A stretch of DNA of 8,242 nt from Pseudomaricurvus sp965662505 (GTDB taxonomy: Bacteria > Pseudomonadota > Gammaproteobacteria > Pseudomonadales > Cellvibrionaceae), in assembly GCF_965662505.1 (NCBI RefSeq), contig NZ_CBFIHX010000137.1:1-8242 (forward strand), read 5' to 3'. Made by a program: the position numbers and the translations under genes. Below are positions 6,238 to 8,242 of the stretch, in pieces (the first letter of the stretch is position 1; each line of letters starts with the position of its first letter). The notes beneath the pieces were generated by a model. It worked only from the letters and a program-made list of their open reading frames with translations, was not told the DNA's origin and made no database searches.

Positions 6238-6756
6238 TCAGGAGCGAATGCCGCGTTTGAAGAGGGATTGCTGAAAAAGTTCATAACCTGGTTCGCCCTG
6301 ATCCCACAATTTGGCATCGGTTGGTTTCTGAGTACGGACATCGTAAGTGACTACCCGTTTGGAAAAACGCCAGCGGCCATCATCGCACTTTTGATAGTTA
6401 TCCAAATAACGCACACACATAAAGTCTTCGATGTGGCCACCTTGTCCATCAGGCAATATATGATACGCAAGGGCGTAAACCTCCCCTTCTGCGGTATCGC
6501 CGTCGACTGAAATCAAATGATTGCAAACGTGGTGCCCGCTGTAGGGCATATAAGGAAAGGCTTTTTCCAGAAAGTCCACGTAGTCACTGGCGGTGCCATC
6601 GAATGTATCACCGTGTGTATCGGTAGCATCTTTTGTGTATAGGTCGCGGAGCAGTTCCGGATCTTTACGGTCGACCCCGCGGGAGTACAACAGCGCCAGG
6701 TCACGGATGGCATCTTTGGCGATCAAATTTTCGATTGACTGGGATTGAGTTGTCAT
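6238..6756 (-). CDS. SnoaL-like / NTF2-superfamily protein
   Basis: The 172-residue protein is an NTF2-like alpha+beta cone of the SnoaL_4 type, found in dehydratases, isomerases, hydrolases and non-enzymatic members. The N-terminal helix region reads AIRDLALLYSRGVDRKDPELLRDLY, with Y24 and D29. This Tyr-x4-Asp pair matches the catalytic pair of the bile-acid 7-alpha-dehydratase BaiE, as remembered. H75/H76 in GHHVCNHLISVDGD occupies roughly the place of the BaiE histidine. The strand-rich C-terminus ends with WRFSKRVVTYDV and a tail. AGAGGA lies about 7 bases before the ATG, close to the stop codon of the preceding SDR gene (12-base gap), so the two are probably translationally coupled. A dehydratase or isomerase acting on the product of the adjacent dehydrogenases is the best guess, but the family is functionally very broad. 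Confidence 0.85.
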   Translation of the reverse strand: MTTQSQSIENLIAKDAIRDLALLYSRGVDRKDPELLRDLYTKDATDTHGDTFDGTASDYVDFLEKAFPYMPYSGHHVCNHLISVDGDTAEGEVYALAYHILPDGQGGHIEDFMCVRYLDNYQKCDDGRWRFSKRVVTYDVRTQKPTDAKLWDQGEPGYELFQQSLFKRGIRS

Positions 6757-6768
6757 AGGGATTCCTCT

Positions 6769-7530
6769 TTAGCCGGCAGTGATGCCGTTATCGATATTAA
6801 TAATGGCGCCGTGGTAACCCTTTGCGGCATCGGTGGCCAGAAAGGCGACCATTTCAGCGACGTCATCTACCTCGACCAGACCACGCAGGGGAGCAATGCG
6901 GCCCATTAACGTCGGGTCAGGGTCTTGCAGGTTTCGCATCCCGGCCGCCAGTGGCGTCATCATGCCTCCGGGGGATACTGAGTTCACACGAATGCCTTTG
7001 TGCATATATTCCATGGCAAGGGACTTTGTCAGTTGGTTCAATGCCGCTTTGGTGGCTGAGTATAGAGCCAGATAAGCTTGACCCGGATGTGCAGAGCAGG
7101 AACTGACATTGACTACAGCTCCCTGATGTTCGATCAGGTGTGGTATGGCTGCGCGAATCAGCTTGAACGGTGCAGACAAGTTTACGGACAGGGTGAGGTC
7201 GACAGCGTCGTCACTCATATCGGTGGTGTGTGTGGGCAAGAAAACTCCGGCCACATTACACAGGGCATCGACTCGGCCAAAGGTGTCTACGGTTTTATCA
7301 ACGATGGTCTGACACTGACGGGTGTCAGACAGGTCGACGGGTAGCGTTAGCACTTCGGTCTTTAGGTTGCGCAGTTCCTCTGCGGTGCTCTCGAGTGCCT
7401 CGGCATTGACATCAACAATTGCGAGTTTCGCACCGGCTTTGGCCAAAAATAACGCGGTAGCTCGGCCAACGCCGCTGGCCGCACCGGTGACGATTGCGAC
7501 CTTGCCGTTCATATTGCTGGGAGTGGGCAT
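6769..7530 (-). CDS. SDR family oxidoreductase (classical, NAD-type)
   Basis: This 253-residue short-chain dehydrogenase has TGAASGVG at residues 15-22, N117 in SVNLSAPF, S144 in NVSSCSAHPG, and YSATK giving Y157 and K161. The catalytic set is complete with the usual 13-residue Ser-Tyr spacing. D40 after the second strand (AIVDVN) points to NAD(H) specificity, unlike the SDR at 4142-4915, which has arginine there. The usual NNAG motif reads CNVAG (91-95), a tolerated but uncommon variant. The C-terminus INIDNGITAG has N where GG is usual. AAGGA lies 8 bases before the ATG. The gene is 30 bases after the next SDR upstream and 12 bases before the SnoaL-like gene, so all three are surely one operon. 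It probably oxidises a secondary alcohol in that pathway; substrate is unknown. Confidence 0.92.
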   Translation of the reverse strand: MPTPSNMNGKVAIVTGAASGVGRATALFLAKAGAKLAIVDVNAEALESTAEELRNLKTEVLTLPVDLSDTRQCQTIVDKTVDTFGRVDALCNVAGVFLPTHTTDMSDDAVDLTLSVNLSAPFKLIRAAIPHLIEHQGAVVNVSSCSAHPGQAYLALYSATKAALNQLTKSLAMEYMHKGIRVNSVSPGGMMTPLAAGMRNLQDPDPTLMGRIAPLRGLVEVDDVAEMVAFLATDAAKGYHGAIINIDNGITAG

Positions 7531-7560
7531 TGTGTTGTCCTTGATAATATTGAAATAGAA

Positions 7561-8242
7561 TTACTGGGCGAAATCGTAACCGCCATTCACCGGATAGGTT
7601 TGTCCGGTAATCCACGCTGCAGCGTCTGAACAGAGAAACAGCGCCATGTTGGCGACTTCGTCTGGTTGACCAAAGCGTCGAATGACATAGCGGGATACAT
7701 GGTGTTTGGCTTGATCGCTGGCCAGGAATTCGGACTTCTGGGGTTCCGGTAAAGGAGGTTCCAGCGAGGACAAAGAGATGCTGTTGCAGGTAATGCCGTG
7801 ACGGCCGGCTTCTTTCGCCAACGACCGCATAAAGCCTGCCGCACCGGCTTTTGCAGCCGCATAGACGGCCATACGCGCCTCCCCTACTCGACCAGAATCC
7901 GACACGACAGTGACCACGCGACCACGCTGTTGCTTAACCATGCCGGGCAGTAGAGCGTGGCAGCAATTCATCACGCCGTTTAGATTGGTGTGGAAGTACC
8001 GGTCCCAATCCTCGGGATCAGTTTCCCAGAACAGGGGGGATAACCGCATGGTGGTATTCGGACCGGCATTACCAGCGTTGTTGACCAACAGGGTGATGGG
8101 ACCGAGAGTTTCTTCTGCCTTTTGTGCCGCGGCACGGACGGATTCCAGATCGCCGACATCGGCTTGTACAGCAACGGCGGGTACGCCCAAAGCGCGAATT
8201 TCTTCAGCGACAGCTTCGGCTCGTTCTTCCACAAAATCGTTA
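7561..8242 (-). CDS. SDR family oxidoreductase (5' end cut off by window edge)
   Basis: The visible 226 residues are the bulk of a classical short-chain dehydrogenase. The frame runs open through the right edge: the residues before the first possible start (GTG at 8232) read NDF and continue naturally into VEERAEAVAEEI, the helix after the second strand. The N-terminal TGxxxGxG loop therefore lies outside the window and the GTG is not a true start. NNAGNAG, VVTVVSDSGR with the catalytic serine, and YAAAK with Tyr-Lys 13 residues later are intact. The C-terminus ITGQTYPVNGGYDFAQ is standard. The usual PG after the YxxxK helix is replaced by SLSSLEPP (about 7753-7776). This is the first visible gene of the minus-strand cluster, so the promoter lies beyond the window. 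About 25-35 N-terminal residues are missing. Confidence 0.9.
   Translation of the reverse strand, partial: NDFVEERAEAVAEEIRALGVPAVAVQADVGDLESVRAAAQKAEETLGPITLLVNNAGNAGPNTTMRLSPLFWETDPEDWDRYFHTNLNGVMNCCHALLPGMVKQQRGRVVTVVSDSGRVGEARMAVYAAAKAGAAGFMRSLAKEAGRHGITCNSISLSSLEPPLPEPQKSEFLASDQAKHHVSRYVIRRFGQPDEVANMALFLCSDAAAWITGQTYPVNGGYDFAQ

Noticed and set aside
6097..6510. Plus-strand open frame of 137 codons with a hydrophobic stretch
   Set aside because: Most of it lies antisense to the well-supported SnoaL-like and kinase genes; the hydrophobic run is a by-product of the opposite-strand codons.
8230..8232. GTG as the start of the last SDR gene
   Set aside because: The frame remains open to the window edge and the residues before it fit the SDR fold; the essential TGxxxGxG loop would otherwise be missing.
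1..8242. Mobile elements, CRISPR arrays, tRNA or rRNA genes
   Set aside because: No transposase or integrase, regularly spaced repeats, cloverleaf or rRNA-like sequence was seen on either strand.

Overview
The window looks like chromosomal DNA from a Gram-negative gammaproteobacterium, possibly a free-living marine or environmental one. This is inferred from a YajD-type HNH protein and a BtuE-type glutathione peroxidase that closely resemble the enterobacterial proteins as I remember them. The genus cannot be fixed from the sequence. There is no sign of a phage, transposon, CRISPR array, rRNA or tRNA. Ten protein-coding genes are supported; the first and last run off the window.

Left part (1-1030, minus strand): the nearly complete 5' portion of a yajD-like HNH nuclease gene, then a complete cysteine-type glutathione peroxidase gene with its own SD site, a plausible promoter and a weak hairpin just after its stop codon. 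A 343-base gene-free region (1031-1373) separates the peroxidase from the next, divergent unit. It holds promoter candidates for both directions and a striking imperfect inverted repeat.

Middle (1380-3134, plus strand): a tightly coupled two-gene unit, stop codon directly abutting start codon. It encodes a GT-B glycosyltransferase and a maltose/galactoside-type O-acetyltransferase. The pair would be expected to build and decorate a surface or secreted glycan. The acetyltransferase lacks its normal C-terminal tail, and a possible remnant of that tail lies in another frame, which suggests a frameshift. A long hairpin lies between this unit and the convergent genes that follow.

Right part (3239-8242, minus strand): six genes in the same direction, read from beyond the right edge toward the left. 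In transcription order they are a partial SDR, an SDR, a SnoaL/NTF2-like protein, an ecdysteroid-kinase-like phosphotransferase (TTG start), another SDR, and a 3-hydroxyisobutyrate-dehydrogenase-like oxidoreductase. Gaps at the upstream end are 30 and 12 bases, then about 85-115 bases. The content (several alcohol/ketone dehydrogenases, a possible dehydratase or isomerase fold, a small-molecule kinase) suggests a catabolic or modification pathway for a hydroxylated, perhaps steroid- or terpenoid-like, compound. The substrate is not determined by the sequence. This cluster and the damaged acetyltransferase are the parts most worth following up.
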